Shown: positions 52,167 through 61,718, counted from the stretch's first letter. The stretch: 64,000 nucleotides of DNA from Anaerolineaceae bacterium (GCA_016841525.1 JAENYZ010000004.1:248001-312000); one strand, 5' to 3'. Numbers and translations are program-made. Notes: generated by a model from the sequence alone, not told the origin.

Positions 52167-54022
52167 CCTTCCTGGCTTTTGCAGCGCTATTGCTGCCAGG
52201 CACAGCCTGGTGGGCATGGATGGGCAAGCGAAAACAGGACCCCATGGTCTCCCTTGCCCAGGTCATTGGGGTCAGCCTGTCGCTGATCATACTGATTGCC
52301 GAGCTTCTCTTCCTGATCAGGGTGAATCTCACAATCGCTGGTCTTATGTTAATCCTCTTGATTTTTATCATCCTGGGAATTCTTGGCTTCATCAAACGTG
52401 GTTTTCGATTTCAAAGGAAGTATCTGCCGCATCTCATCATCAGCCTAGTTTTCTTGAGCCTGACACTCTTTTTACGGTTCTATCAAGCCAGGGAACTGCT
52501 GCTGCCTAACTGGGTGGACTCACAGCACCACTACCTGATCATCCGTGTCATCCTTGAAAACGGCGGCTTGCCAGAGACCCTCTCTCCCTACCTTGAGGGA
52601 CCCTTCTATTACCATTTCGGCTACCACGCAGTCACAGCCTTTTTCACCGCGATAAGCGGCATGCAAATTGGTGATGCCATGCTTCTTTTTGGGCAGGTGC
52701 TGAATGCTGCTGTCAGCCTTTCTATTTATGCCCTGGGGAAAACCCTCTGGCGGGACTGGCGGCCGGCAGCAATTGCGGGCTTGCTGGTCAGCTTTGGCAC
52801 CCGTATGCCGGCATACTATCTCAGTTGGGGGCGCTATACCTTGCTGACCGGGATGATCTTGCTGCCCTTAGCCATGAGCCTCGCCATCACCATGCTCCGA
52901 AAACCCCGCCCATGGCGGCACACAGTCTCACTGGCAGTGCTGACTTCAGGATTGCTGCTTTCACATTACTTCGCCGCAAGTTTGTTGGCGATTTTCCTGG
53001 TCCTGCTGACGACTGCACATATGCTGCCGCGGCTGAAACATTGGGCAAAATCTGCTGCAGCCTTGCTGCCGATCTTTTTAGGTTCCGTGTTAGGACTGCT
53101 GCTGGCGTCCCCCTGGTTCTGGCGAGTCATTCAATTTTATCCCGGGCAGCCAAAGGTGAGCACAGCTCTCCCCGAAACATTGAATGGCTTGATCAACACT
53201 GTTGTTGATGGCAGTTATACCTGGCAGCTGCTGGGACCTACCAGCAACCATTGGCTGCTGCTGGTTGCAGGCATTGGCATCCTCCTCGGGTTGCTTCACA
53301 AGAAAAACTATGGCTTTGTCTTGTGGAGCTTGCTAATCGCCCTGATGAGCATCCCCTGGGGAATCAGTTTCAACCCCTTCCGCCCGGACCACTTTGTTAT
53401 CATCAGCTTTCTGCCGCTGGTACTGTGGGCAGGATACATGGTCTGGCAGGCCGGCCTATTGCTGCGTAAATGGTCAGGTAAGCGCTGGGCTGAGCTTACC
53501 CTGTTCAGCCTGTTCCTGGTGGGATGGATCGCGTGGAGCTTCCCGCTCAGCACGAACATCGTCAACCCGGTTACGGTAATGGTAACAGAAGATGACATCG
53601 CTGCCCTGAATTGGGTCAGGCAGAACGCGCCGGAGGATGCTCGCTTTTTCATCAACACCACCCATTGGCAGAATGGGGTTTATCGAGGCGTGGATGGCGG
53701 CGGGTGGATTTTGCCATATACGGGCAGATGGTCCCTGGTGCCGACGGTGTTTTACGGATTCTCCCCAGATAAGGAAGGAAACTTGCTGCTCAGGGATTGG
53801 GGCGAGACTGCCAGCCAGATCAGCACATGTTCGGATGAATTCTGGTCTGTTGTTGAGGAAGCGGATTTAGACTGGGTATATGTAAGAGAAGGTATAGGGG
53901 GCTTGGAGACGGAGGGGCTGGCAGGGTGTATGGGTGTGGAGAAGGTTTATAAAGGCAAAAGTGTGAGCATTTGGAAACGAACAGATTATAATAACACAAC
54001 TAATTTTTCAAAGGAACCTTAG
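52163..54022 (+). CDS. Large membrane protein, GT-C-like (first paralogue)
   Basis: The 619-residue protein has about eleven to twelve membrane helices and an exterior C-terminal domain of about 150 residues. An acidic-histidine loop after the third or fourth helix (WVDSQHHYLIIRVI then FYYHFGYHAVTAFF) resembles the first-loop motif of GT-C lipid-linked sugar transferases. It starts with a GTG that overlaps the folK stop. The next gene has the same length and architecture. A role in envelope glycan transfer is likely but the donor and acceptor are unknown. Confidence 0.8.
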   Translation: MTFLAFAALLLPGTAWWAWMGKRKQDPMVSLAQVIGVSLSLIILIAELLFLIRVNLTIAGLMLILLIFIILGILGFIKRGFRFQRKYLPHLIISLVFLSLTLFLRFYQARELLLPNWVDSQHHYLIIRVILENGGLPETLSPYLEGPFYYHFGYHAVTAFFTAISGMQIGDAMLLFGQVLNAAVSLSIYALGKTLWRDWRPAAIAGLLVSFGTRMPAYYLSWGRYTLLTGMILLPLAMSLAITMLRKPRPWRHTVSLAVLTSGLLLSHYFAASLLAIFLVLLTTAHMLPRLKHWAKSAAALLPIFLGSVLGLLLASPWFWRVIQFYPGQPKVSTALPETLNGLINTVVDGSYTWQLLGPTSNHWLLLVAGIGILLGLLHKKNYGFVLWSLLIALMSIPWGISFNPFRPDHFVIISFLPLVLWAGYMVWQAGLLLRKWSGKRWAELTLFSLFLVGWIAWSFPLSTNIVNPVTVMVTEDDIAALNWVRQNAPEDARFFINTTHWQNGVYRGVDGGGWILPYTGRWSLVPTVFYGFSPDKEGNLLLRDWGETASQISTCSDEFWSVVEEADLDWVYVREGIGGLETEGLAGCMGVEKVYKGKSVSIWKRTDYNNTTNFSKEP

Positions 54023-54023
54023 C

Positions 54024-55883
54024 ATGATTTCAGAATTATCCCTCTGGCAGTGGCTAAAATTAATTGCAGCATTCATTCTATTCTTCAGCCCAGGAATGCT
54101 AAGCATGATTTTTGCAAAAAGCTTAAGAAAATTATCAATCCCGGTGCAACTGAGCTTTGCTTTCGGATTTTCGCTTGGATTCTGGATCATGCTGCTCATC
54201 TGGTTTCAGTTATTTAATTTCTCAGTCACCTCATGGGGTACAAGAACATTATTCTTGGCCTTGTTTTCTATCCTGAGCGTTATCCTATTTCTAAGTAGAA
54301 AAGAAATTTATAAATGGTTAAAAAATAGAAGGAATTATCTCGAACTGATGTTAATCGGATTTGGGATATTGATCATCATCACATACCTTCATTTCTACAG
54401 AAATCTGGTTGCTGGGATGGGTAGTGACAGTATGCACCATACTTTGATCACTTCACTTTTCATTCAGAATGGTCAAATACCAAAGGACTACGGCCCTTAC
54501 GCCCCCGTCGTTACTTTCTCCTATCATTTTGGATATCATGCTTATACTGCTGCAATGTCATTACTTAGCGGTATAACACCTCGAATAATGGTTGTCATTT
54601 CTGGTGCAATACTGATGGGTTTGGTATCCCTATCAGGGGGGGCTTTAACATATTATTTAACAAAAAACGTACTGGCTAGCATAGTTAGTGAAGCTGTCAT
54701 TGGCTTCATCTATATCTTCCCTGGCTATTCGTTGATTTGGGGTAGATATACCCAGTTGATGGGCACAATCATGCTGACAACTTATCTTTTGGCATTATTC
54801 TATTGGGATTATGAACAGAATTTTTCATTTAAATTTACACCAATATTGACATTAATCACAATTGGGTTAATCTATTCTCATTATCGCATCTGTATAGCGG
54901 GCATAATTTTCACAATTATATACTTGATTGTGCGAAAAAACCCTCTTATAACGCTAAAAAATAATGTCGCTCAATGGATTTTTTATCCGTCGAGTGCTTT
55001 AATTCTCAGCTCCCCCTGGTTGATTCAATTGTTCATAGCAAGAAAAAACGGTTATGAAGCAGTCGGTACTGTAACAAAAGATTCATTTTTCTCATTGAAT
55101 CGCCTGGGGCCACTTTTCGAAAGTGAAACACAAACATGGATCCTTATTGGTATGAGTGTTGCTGTTGTTGTTCTTAGTATCATAAAAAAAGACCGAATTA
55201 TTTTAACAATTTCTGTTTGGATTTTTGTTTTAGCGATCGTTACACAGCCAGCAGTATATGGCTATACAGTAGACCTTGTAACAATGATAGTATCTTCTTA
55301 CGTTCCAATTTCAATATTTAATGGCTGGTTTATATCTTTGATTCTTTCAAAGGGATCAAAAATATTTCTGACTTTAGCTGCACGAATTGTTATCATACTT
55401 GCAATGGCTTTTGGAATATTTTCAGGTGTAAATCGCTGGAATGATTTCGATTATTCAAAACATTCATATGTTACACCTAACGATTTGAAAGCAGCCAATT
55501 GGATAAAAAGAAACATTGATCCAGAATCTATTTTTATGATTAATACATATCAATTTCCAATTAATGACAATCTAATAATTGGATTAGATGGCGGTTATTG
55601 GCTACCGGTTATTGCAGAACGCCAGACCATTGTTCCTCCAATGATTTATCAAGTTGAGAAATTGAGGAATCCAAATGACATATACACATCCCTTTTATTT
55701 CATAGATTACAAGGCAAATTGACCAATAAAGAAGGTTTAAGTTTATTGAGGGATTATGGGGTTGATTATGTCTATATTGGTACCCGAAGGGGAATTGTTG
55801 AAATTGATATCTTAAACGATTCGGAATTTTTTGAACTTATCTATCAACAAAAAGATGTTAGTATTTATAAGATAGTGCCATGA
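54024..55883 (+). CDS. Large membrane protein, GT-C-like (second paralogue)
   Basis: This is 619 residues, again with many helices and an exterior C-terminal domain. It shares with the first copy the loop GSDSMHHTLITSLF and YHFGYHAYTAAMSLLSG, the GRYTQLMGTIMLTTY segment, and C-terminal DGGYWLPV and LLRDYGVDYVYIG. Codon use is markedly more AT-rich than in the first copy, so the pair is probably not a recent duplication but a related gene that arrived with the AT-rich island. It starts one base after the first copy's stop. Confidence 0.8.
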   Translation: MISELSLWQWLKLIAAFILFFSPGMLSMIFAKSLRKLSIPVQLSFAFGFSLGFWIMLLIWFQLFNFSVTSWGTRTLFLALFSILSVILFLSRKEIYKWLKNRRNYLELMLIGFGILIIITYLHFYRNLVAGMGSDSMHHTLITSLFIQNGQIPKDYGPYAPVVTFSYHFGYHAYTAAMSLLSGITPRIMVVISGAILMGLVSLSGGALTYYLTKNVLASIVSEAVIGFIYIFPGYSLIWGRYTQLMGTIMLTTYLLALFYWDYEQNFSFKFTPILTLITIGLIYSHYRICIAGIIFTIIYLIVRKNPLITLKNNVAQWIFYPSSALILSSPWLIQLFIARKNGYEAVGTVTKDSFFSLNRLGPLFESETQTWILIGMSVAVVVLSIIKKDRIILTISVWIFVLAIVTQPAVYGYTVDLVTMIVSSYVPISIFNGWFISLILSKGSKIFLTLAARIVIILAMAFGIFSGVNRWNDFDYSKHSYVTPNDLKAANWIKRNIDPESIFMINTYQFPINDNLIIGLDGGYWLPVIAERQTIVPPMIYQVEKLRNPNDIYTSLLFHRLQGKLTNKEGLSLLRDYGVDYVYIGTRRGIVEIDILNDSEFFELIYQQKDVSIYKIVP

Positions 55884-55907
55884 AAAAGAGAAAGATATAA
55901 TAGATAT

Positions 55908-57071
55908 ATGAAAATTGCAATTGTTACAACAAATTTCCCTCGGTGGAAGGAGGATTTTCGGGCACCCTTCATTTATGAGGCTGCAAGGGCTATACAAGCA
56001 AAAGGACACACGGTTCGAGTGATCACAATGCACCAACCCGGAGCTGCAGAGCATGAGGTGATAGATGGTATTGAGATTTTCAGATCAAGATATCTACCTG
56101 AACGATATGAGACCCTCCAGAAAGACGCTGCAGGAATCCCAGCTGCCTGGGAGCGTGGACTTGGTGGCAAATTGTCAATGATCCCATACTTCTGGCATTT
56201 TTGTTTGGCAGTTGGGAAATTTACAAAGGGTTTTGACATCATCCATGCCAATTTTAGCCTATCTGGATTAGCAGCCCTGTTGAGCAAAATTTATCACAAT
56301 ACCCCTTATGTCGTTACTGTGCAGGGTAGCGATGTGTTTAAAACAGTCAATAAACCTGTTATTAAATTTTTTATTGGAAAAGCTTTAAAGAAGGCATCTA
56401 AAGTTATCGCTTTAAGTAATAGTCTTGCTGAAACTACTAAAAAATTTGGTGTAGCTGGCAATAATATCATCATAATACCAAACGGTATAGACATCAGTAA
56501 ATTTCTAATGGGCTCTTTAGAAAAGAGAGGAAAACGATTGCTTTTTGTTGGTTCTTTAATTGAAAGAAAAGGTGTCAGATTCTTATTGGAAGCTATGATT
56601 GAGGTGCATCAGAAACACCCGGATTATAAACTGGTAATCATTGGCGAGGGAGATCGTAAAGAATTTCTAATCGATTACACTGAAAAGAATGGGTTGTCAA
56701 ATTGTGTGCAATTTTTAGGGACGCAATCTCAAGCTCAAGTGGGTGATTTGATGCGCCATTCAAAGCTCTTAATCCTTCCTTCTACAGAGGAAGGTCAGGG
56801 GGTTGTACTTGTTGAAGCACTTGCAAGTGGTACACCTTGTATTGGAAGTCGAGTCGGCGGTATTCCTGATGTCATTACGGCTGATGTTGGCAATCTGTTT
56901 GAACCAGAGAACAGCAAGGAGTTAACAAAACAAATTAATGAATTTATTGAGGATTTTGACAAATGGAAAAATGCCAGTAATGCAGGAAGATACCGTGCGG
57001 AGAATTTCTATGATTGGAACGTTTTGGCTGGTACAATTATTGACCAATATCATCAAGCATTAAAAAATTAA
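55908..57071 (+). CDS. Family 4 glycosyltransferase
   Basis: The 387-residue GT-B enzyme starts with the usual MKIAIVTTNFPRWK, has TVQGSDVFKT and IALSNSLAE in the N-terminal domain, then FVGSLIERKGVRFLLEAM and the retaining-GT4 motif STEEGQGVVLVEALASGTP (Glu-x7-Glu). It adds a sugar to a lipid-linked or nascent polysaccharide. TATAAT lies 6 bases before the ATG, with no ribosome-binding site. It is part of the AT-rich island. Confidence 0.93.
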   Translation: MKIAIVTTNFPRWKEDFRAPFIYEAARAIQAKGHTVRVITMHQPGAAEHEVIDGIEIFRSRYLPERYETLQKDAAGIPAAWERGLGGKLSMIPYFWHFCLAVGKFTKGFDIIHANFSLSGLAALLSKIYHNTPYVVTVQGSDVFKTVNKPVIKFFIGKALKKASKVIALSNSLAETTKKFGVAGNNIIIIPNGIDISKFLMGSLEKRGKRLLFVGSLIERKGVRFLLEAMIEVHQKHPDYKLVIIGEGDRKEFLIDYTEKNGLSNCVQFLGTQSQAQVGDLMRHSKLLILPSTEEGQGVVLVEALASGTPCIGSRVGGIPDVITADVGNLFEPENSKELTKQINEFIEDFDKWKNASNAGRYRAENFYDWNVLAGTIIDQYHQALKN

Positions 57072-57079
57072 AAGAGATA

Positions 57080-57886
57080 ATGAGAGAATACCAAAAGAAC
57101 TTTTATACATTATATGAACATTTTCAAGACAATGAGATTCGTATCAATAAAGCAGATAAAATTCGTTATGTACTGGAAAAAGTGAATGTCCATAATCCTG
57201 ATGGTATTTGCCTTGATATCGGTTGTTCCAGCGGCATCATTACAAAGAAAATAGCACCTTTGTTTAAAAAGGTAATTGGTGTGGATTTCGATATCATAGC
57301 AATGAAAATGATTGATCAAAATGCTGAGGAAAATCTCAAATATGCCTATGGGGATGCAATGCGCTTGCCTTTCGGGGATGAGAAATTTGATGCAATAATT
57401 TGCTCACAAACATATGAACATGTACCATCGGATATTCAGTTGTTTTCTGAACTAAAACGAGTTCTGAAACCGGGTGGAATTGTTTATTTCAGCGGGCCAA
57501 ATAAAACTTTTCCAGTAGAGCCACATTACTATCTGCCTTTTTTGCAGATGTTGCCAGAAAAATGGGCAAATCGTTATTTACAGTTAACTGGAAAAGGTGA
57601 TGAATTTTACGAGCGCTCTCGCACATACTGGAATTTAAAAAAGATATTTCAACCTTATCAAATTATTGATGCTGTCATCCTCGTACTTGATTTCTTTGCA
57701 AAAACAAAGAAAAAGAAACGTGCCAGATCTCTATACAAAGTTCTTTCAAAAATTCCTGCGCCTCTTTGGAAATTATTATCACCGTTTATCGTCAATTTTA
57801 ATTGGGTTCTGATAAAAAAAGAAAATCCTGGTCATGGAAAAACAAAAATTCGAATCGCAAGCGCCCAATCACCGCAGACAAATTGA
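57080..57886 (+). CDS. SAM-dependent methyltransferase (island, first)
   Basis: The 268-residue protein has a class I SAM fold with LDIGCSSGIITKKIA, VIGVDFDI, YGDAMRLPFGDEKFDAIICS and ELKRVLKPGGIVYFSGPN. A C-terminal helical segment (about 170-268) with a hydrophobic patch may contact a lipid substrate. It sits between a GT4 and a second methyltransferase. Its 3' end overlaps the next gene's start by 53 bases in another frame. Confidence 0.9.
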   Translation: MREYQKNFYTLYEHFQDNEIRINKADKIRYVLEKVNVHNPDGICLDIGCSSGIITKKIAPLFKKVIGVDFDIIAMKMIDQNAEENLKYAYGDAMRLPFGDEKFDAIICSQTYEHVPSDIQLFSELKRVLKPGGIVYFSGPNKTFPVEPHYYLPFLQMLPEKWANRYLQLTGKGDEFYERSRTYWNLKKIFQPYQIIDAVILVLDFFAKTKKKKRARSLYKVLSKIPAPLWKLLSPFIVNFNWVLIKKENPGHGKTKIRIASAQSPQTN

Positions 57887-58562
57887 GCATTATCTTGTTG
57901 GGAAAAAGAGCTGGAAGTTTTACTCATCTGTCATTTACAACCACTGGCAGGCAGTTTTTTGTGAAACGATCCCAAAATACAAATTAGGAAGTGTTCTTGA
58001 TGTAGGATGTGGGAATGCACCCTATCTGAGTGAGATCCAGAAATATTCCGATGAGATTTATTTAATGGATTACATGGAAAAGGATAATCCCATTTCTTTT
58101 TTAGGTAATGTCCAAAAAATGCCGGTAAATAATGCTTGCTTTGATTCTATTCTGTGTTTTCAAGTATTTGAGCATATTTCAGACCCATTTATTGCAATAA
58201 AAGAAATTACTAGAATATTAAAGACCAATGGGCTTTTGTTTTTTTCCGTTCCACATTTAAGCCGATTGCACGAAGTGCCATATGACTTTTATCGCTACAC
58301 AAAGTATGGAATTGAGCACTTATTAATTTCATCGGGGTTTGAAATACTGGAACTAAAAGAAACGGATGGGTTAATATCCTTTCTCGGACATCAAATATCA
58401 TCGACATTCCTTCTTGGCACCTGGAAAATTAAATTTCTGAGGTCAATTTTCTTATTTATTAATAAATATATATTTACATTATTCATATCATATCTGGATA
58501 AGTGGTTGAATACAAAAAAATATTTTCCTCAAGGCTATGTGGTTGTGGCTAGAAAAAAATGA
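57834..58562 (+). CDS. SAM-dependent methyltransferase (island, second)
   Basis: This is a 242-residue class I methyltransferase with VLDVGCGNAPYLSEI, an LMDYMEKDNP loop, CFDSILCFQVFEH and ITRILKTNGLLFFSVPH. It overlaps the upstream methyltransferase by 53 bases and the downstream membrane gene by 4 (ATGA), which is unusually tight. The C-terminal part has two hydrophobic helices that may be membrane-associated. The product probably modifies a sugar or lipid-linked glycan. Confidence 0.88.
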   Translation: MEKQKFESQAPNHRRQIEHYLVGKKSWKFYSSVIYNHWQAVFCETIPKYKLGSVLDVGCGNAPYLSEIQKYSDEIYLMDYMEKDNPISFLGNVQKMPVNNACFDSILCFQVFEHISDPFIAIKEITRILKTNGLLFFSVPHLSRLHEVPYDFYRYTKYGIEHLLISSGFEILELKETDGLISFLGHQISSTFLLGTWKIKFLRSIFLFINKYIFTLFISYLDKWLNTKKYFPQGYVVVARKK

Positions 58563-59497
58563 AAATGAAAAAATCGAGAAGAATTTTACTGCTTATCGGA
58601 ATGCTGATAGGTATTGCCATTTTTTCATTCATGGTTATCGACAGCTTTAAAAACCTCACGGATACTCGTAAAGATTTCACATTTAATTTGATTTATCTGG
58701 GATATGCACTAATGATTTTTATTGTTGTTTATCTGTCACAAATGCTTAACCTCTGGTTGATCATTCGTTCATACCATCCTCAAGCCAGTTTTCATAATAT
58801 TCGCCAGGGTTTTTCTTTAGGTTTAATCCCAAAATACATACCCGGCTACATTTGGGGGTACCTCTCTCGGGGCGAATGGTATTTACAAAATGAGGGAATT
58901 CCTGTTCGAGTATCCTGGATAGCCACGATCATCGAAATTTACATCACATTATTATCAGGACTGATCATCGTTACTTTGAATTACTTTTTTTCAATAAATA
59001 AACAATTACTAATTCTACTGATATTCCTTATCGCACCAATAATTGGGTACCTGATCATAATGCATGCCTTCAAACTCTTACAAAAGCTTATAAAGAAAAA
59101 GAGAGATTGGGATTTGCATTTTAAAATGACTCTAAAAGAATGGTCGGTAATTTTAATTAATTCATCAATCCAATGGTGTTTATTGGGATTTGGCATCTGG
59201 TTAATCCAAAAGAGTTTTTCTGATATCCATGGAAATATTAGCTTTCCTTTGATGCTTAATTATTCCTCAACATTTAGTATGGCATGGTTGAGTGGATTCG
59301 TAATGATATTCATTCCAAATGGACTGGGTGTTCGTGAATTTGTATTAAGAGAATTATTGGCAACACAGATGGGCTTTTTGAATTCTGCCGCTAATTTAAT
59401 TTCTATCTTGTCAAGAATATTATTATTCATCGCGGAAGGCATTTTATTCTTCATTGCTTCGATAATTATCCCTTTTCAAGGAAAACAAAGAAATTAA
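58559..59497 (+). CDS. Membrane protein of the LPG synthase TM/UPF0104 family
   Basis: The 312-residue protein has seven to eight helices with the AglD/MprF-like architecture: SLGLIPKYIPGYIWGYLSRG and the later FIPNGLGVREFVLRELLA segment. Relatives are flippases or lysyl-phosphatidylglycerol synthase membrane domains and are often beside glycosyltransferases in polysaccharide clusters. It overlaps the second methyltransferase by 4 bases. No soluble aminoacyl-transfer domain is attached, so a flippase-like role is more plausible. Confidence 0.85.
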   Translation: MKMKKSRRILLLIGMLIGIAIFSFMVIDSFKNLTDTRKDFTFNLIYLGYALMIFIVVYLSQMLNLWLIIRSYHPQASFHNIRQGFSLGLIPKYIPGYIWGYLSRGEWYLQNEGIPVRVSWIATIIEIYITLLSGLIIVTLNYFFSINKQLLILLIFLIAPIIGYLIIMHAFKLLQKLIKKKRDWDLHFKMTLKEWSVILINSSIQWCLLGFGIWLIQKSFSDIHGNISFPLMLNYSSTFSMAWLSGFVMIFIPNGLGVREFVLRELLATQMGFLNSAANLISILSRILLFIAEGILFFIASIIIPFQGKQRN

Positions 59498-59567
59498 CCT
59501 AAACGTATTATTGCTTTATTCACTAAAAATTTGTAAGATTACAATAAATAATCTATAGGAGGCTCTT

Positions 59568-60986
59568 ATGAAAAAAGCATTTCGTTTAACTGCAATTAGT
59601 ATTATCGTTTTACTCCTGGTGGGGGCACCTGTTTATGCGGCGTCAACCACAAAGACATTTGCCACCAACTATACCCTGGTTAACCTGGGAGATGACCTGG
59701 CGACAGTTTCAGCAGAATACATTGCGCCAGATGGAACAGAATGGGGAGACTCAATTTTTAAAGAATTTTCTATTCCTGTAGGTGCAAATCAGATTGTCCG
59801 ACAGTATGACGACACCGGTCTTCCTGCAGGGCAAGGTTCTGTTAGAATTTCATCATCCCAGCCTTTGGGCGCGTTAGTTCAGGAAATTGTCCGAACCGGA
59901 ACACCAACTTCAGGCGCATATACAGGAATTGAAACACCTAGCGCAACCTGGTTTGTACCAATGGCTGCGAAAGGCGCTTCCTCAGCAAGCGGCATTGCCA
60001 ATACTCAGATTGTTATTCAAAATCTAGGTACTGTTGCCGTCGATTTCACAGTTGAGTTATATGCCTTTGGTGCAACATCACCCACCTACACAAAAGATTA
60101 TACAAATCTTGCTTCTGGCGCATCTGTTCTTTTTGATCTTGCGGATGACACAAATGTCCCGGCTGGTTGGTGGGGTTCTGTGGTGGTTTCAACAACAGCT
60201 GGTGATTTAGGTGTGATTTCACACTTGTTTTTTGGCGCAGATAGTTTGATGGCGTTCAATGGTTTCCAGGAAGAACAGGTTTTTGAAAGCTGGTTTATCC
60301 CGCTGCTTTATGTTCGCTTAGGAAATTCTTTGACCACATCATTAGCAATTCAGAACCTGAGTGGTGTTGAAATTCCAGTTGATGATCTAACGCTTTCCTG
60401 CACCAAAAATCCATCTGCCCCTGGTGCCGACACAATCACCCTTCATAATCACACTGCTGTGCCAGCAAATGGATCATACACCTTCAACACATTAACTGAC
60501 ACAACTCGATTCCCTGACGCAGGTTGGTACGGCAGCTGTAAGGTAGAATCAGCGACCGGCAAAGGCACTGTAACCTTAGTTATGTATCGTTATACATCAA
60601 ATGCTGAGCAAGCAGCATATGGTGCTGTTCCAGGTAATCTTGCAGACACCAATGTTTCTGTCCCCCTTGTAGCAAAACGCTTATCCAATGGATATGCAAA
60701 TGTAATTACTGTTCAAAATCTCGGCACTGCTGATGCAACAGCGACATTAACATATACACCCTCCGGTGGCGGCGATGCAATAATTCGTACAGGCGTCGTA
60801 ATCCCTGCTGGTGAGAGTATCATTCGAAACTTCCGATTAACTGGAACTGAATTACCTGAAATCACAGATGGATGGGTTGGTTCATTAAGTATTGAAGCTG
60901 ATCAACCAATTGCAGCATACGTTGCAAACACCTACCTTTCACCAACGGGTGATCAGTTTATGGCTTACTTGGGCTTCAACTACTAA
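59568..60986 (+). CDS. Secreted protein with four Ig-like repeats
   Basis: The 472-residue product has a cleavable signal (to about Ala24, VYAAS) and then four repeats of roughly 105-115 residues. Each repeat has a QNLG or VNLG element near its start, a PAG or PANGS turn in the middle, and a GWxGS or GSV element followed by a Tyr- or Phe-rich strand. The GGAGG ribosome-binding site is strong. No anchor is visible, so it is probably exported and may be surface-associated. It is followed by a perfect terminator and may be highly expressed. The fold is inferred from repeat pattern only. Confidence 0.8.
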   Translation: MKKAFRLTAISIIVLLLVGAPVYAASTTKTFATNYTLVNLGDDLATVSAEYIAPDGTEWGDSIFKEFSIPVGANQIVRQYDDTGLPAGQGSVRISSSQPLGALVQEIVRTGTPTSGAYTGIETPSATWFVPMAAKGASSASGIANTQIVIQNLGTVAVDFTVELYAFGATSPTYTKDYTNLASGASVLFDLADDTNVPAGWWGSVVVSTTAGDLGVISHLFFGADSLMAFNGFQEEQVFESWFIPLLYVRLGNSLTTSLAIQNLSGVEIPVDDLTLSCTKNPSAPGADTITLHNHTAVPANGSYTFNTLTDTTRFPDAGWYGSCKVESATGKGTVTLVMYRYTSNAEQAAYGAVPGNLADTNVSVPLVAKRLSNGYANVITVQNLGTADATATLTYTPSGGGDAIIRTGVVIPAGESIIRNFRLTGTELPEITDGWVGSLSIEADQPIAAYVANTYLSPTGDQFMAYLGFNY

Positions 60987-61010
60987 ATTTACATTTAGAA
61001 AACTACAATT

Positions 61011-61050
61011 TCTCACGGATAAGGTTGGTATACCTTATCCGTGAGATTTT
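61011..61050 (+). terminator. Strong terminator after the secreted repeat protein
   Basis: TCTCACGGATAAGG (61011-61024) and CCTTATCCGTGAGA (61033-61046) form a perfect 14-base stem with an 8-base loop and TTTT. It comes 25 bases after the stop and only 9 bases before the next gene, so read-through would be needed to express that gene from the same promoter. Confidence 0.93.
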
Positions 61051-61059
61051 AAGGATTGC

Positions 61060-61713
61060 ATGACAAGAAAATCAACAAATTATATCTTACTAATTCTATT
61101 GTTTGTTCTGTTAGGATGTGCTAAAAAACAAAATGAAGATTCAATACAAACGCATGGAACCCCTGAATCAATCTCAACTTCTAGCGAGAATTTTAGTTAT
61201 CCAATAACCAATACACTAGATACAACTTCTTATCCGATTGTTGAAGAATTAGGTAATCCAATAAATTCAACACAAGATACCCAAGCCTATCCTGTAGATT
61301 ACGAAAATTACCAAACGGTAATTGATATTGACGATTTAAGCCCTCCAAAAGATGCCAAACCTCCTGAAGAGGGGAAAGCTTCAATAAGCGGCCTTCTGTA
61401 CCAAACCCAGGGATCTTTGATTTTAAAAAACTTGGATTTCTTTCTTTCACCGGCTGTTGCAAGAGAAGATCAAATGGTGGTTTCTCCAATAATCACCTAT
61501 CCTAATCCCACAAGAGGTGATGTGATTGGAAAAACAGACGCGAACGGGGTATTTTACATTAATAATATTCCTCCAGGTGAATATTTTCTAATAATAATTT
61601 TCCCAGACCGAACCGTTGTTGCAAAACCTGATCAAACATCGGATGTTGAATTCCTGATTTCAATCTCAGAAGCTGATCAGATCCCCCTGGGAGTTTTGTT
61701 TATCAATAATTAA
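61060..61713 (+). CDS. Lipoprotein with a carboxypeptidase regulatory-like domain
   Basis: The 217-residue protein has a lipoprotein signal ending Val-Leu-Leu-Gly-Cys, a Ser/Thr/Tyr-Pro linker with two similar halves (TSYPI and QAYPV elements, about residues 45-85), and a C-terminal Ig-like domain (about 105-217) with GKTDANGVFYINNIPPGEYF, typical of surface beta-sandwiches. It starts 9 bases after a strong terminator. Probably a surface-exposed structural protein. Confidence 0.8.
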   Translation: MTRKSTNYILLILLFVLLGCAKKQNEDSIQTHGTPESISTSSENFSYPITNTLDTTSYPIVEELGNPINSTQDTQAYPVDYENYQTVIDIDDLSPPKDAKPPEEGKASISGLLYQTQGSLILKNLDFFLSPAVAREDQMVVSPIITYPNPTRGDVIGKTDANGVFYINNIPPGEYFLIIIFPDRTVVAKPDQTSDVEFLISISEADQIPLGVLFINN

Positions 61714-61718
61714 ATTAC

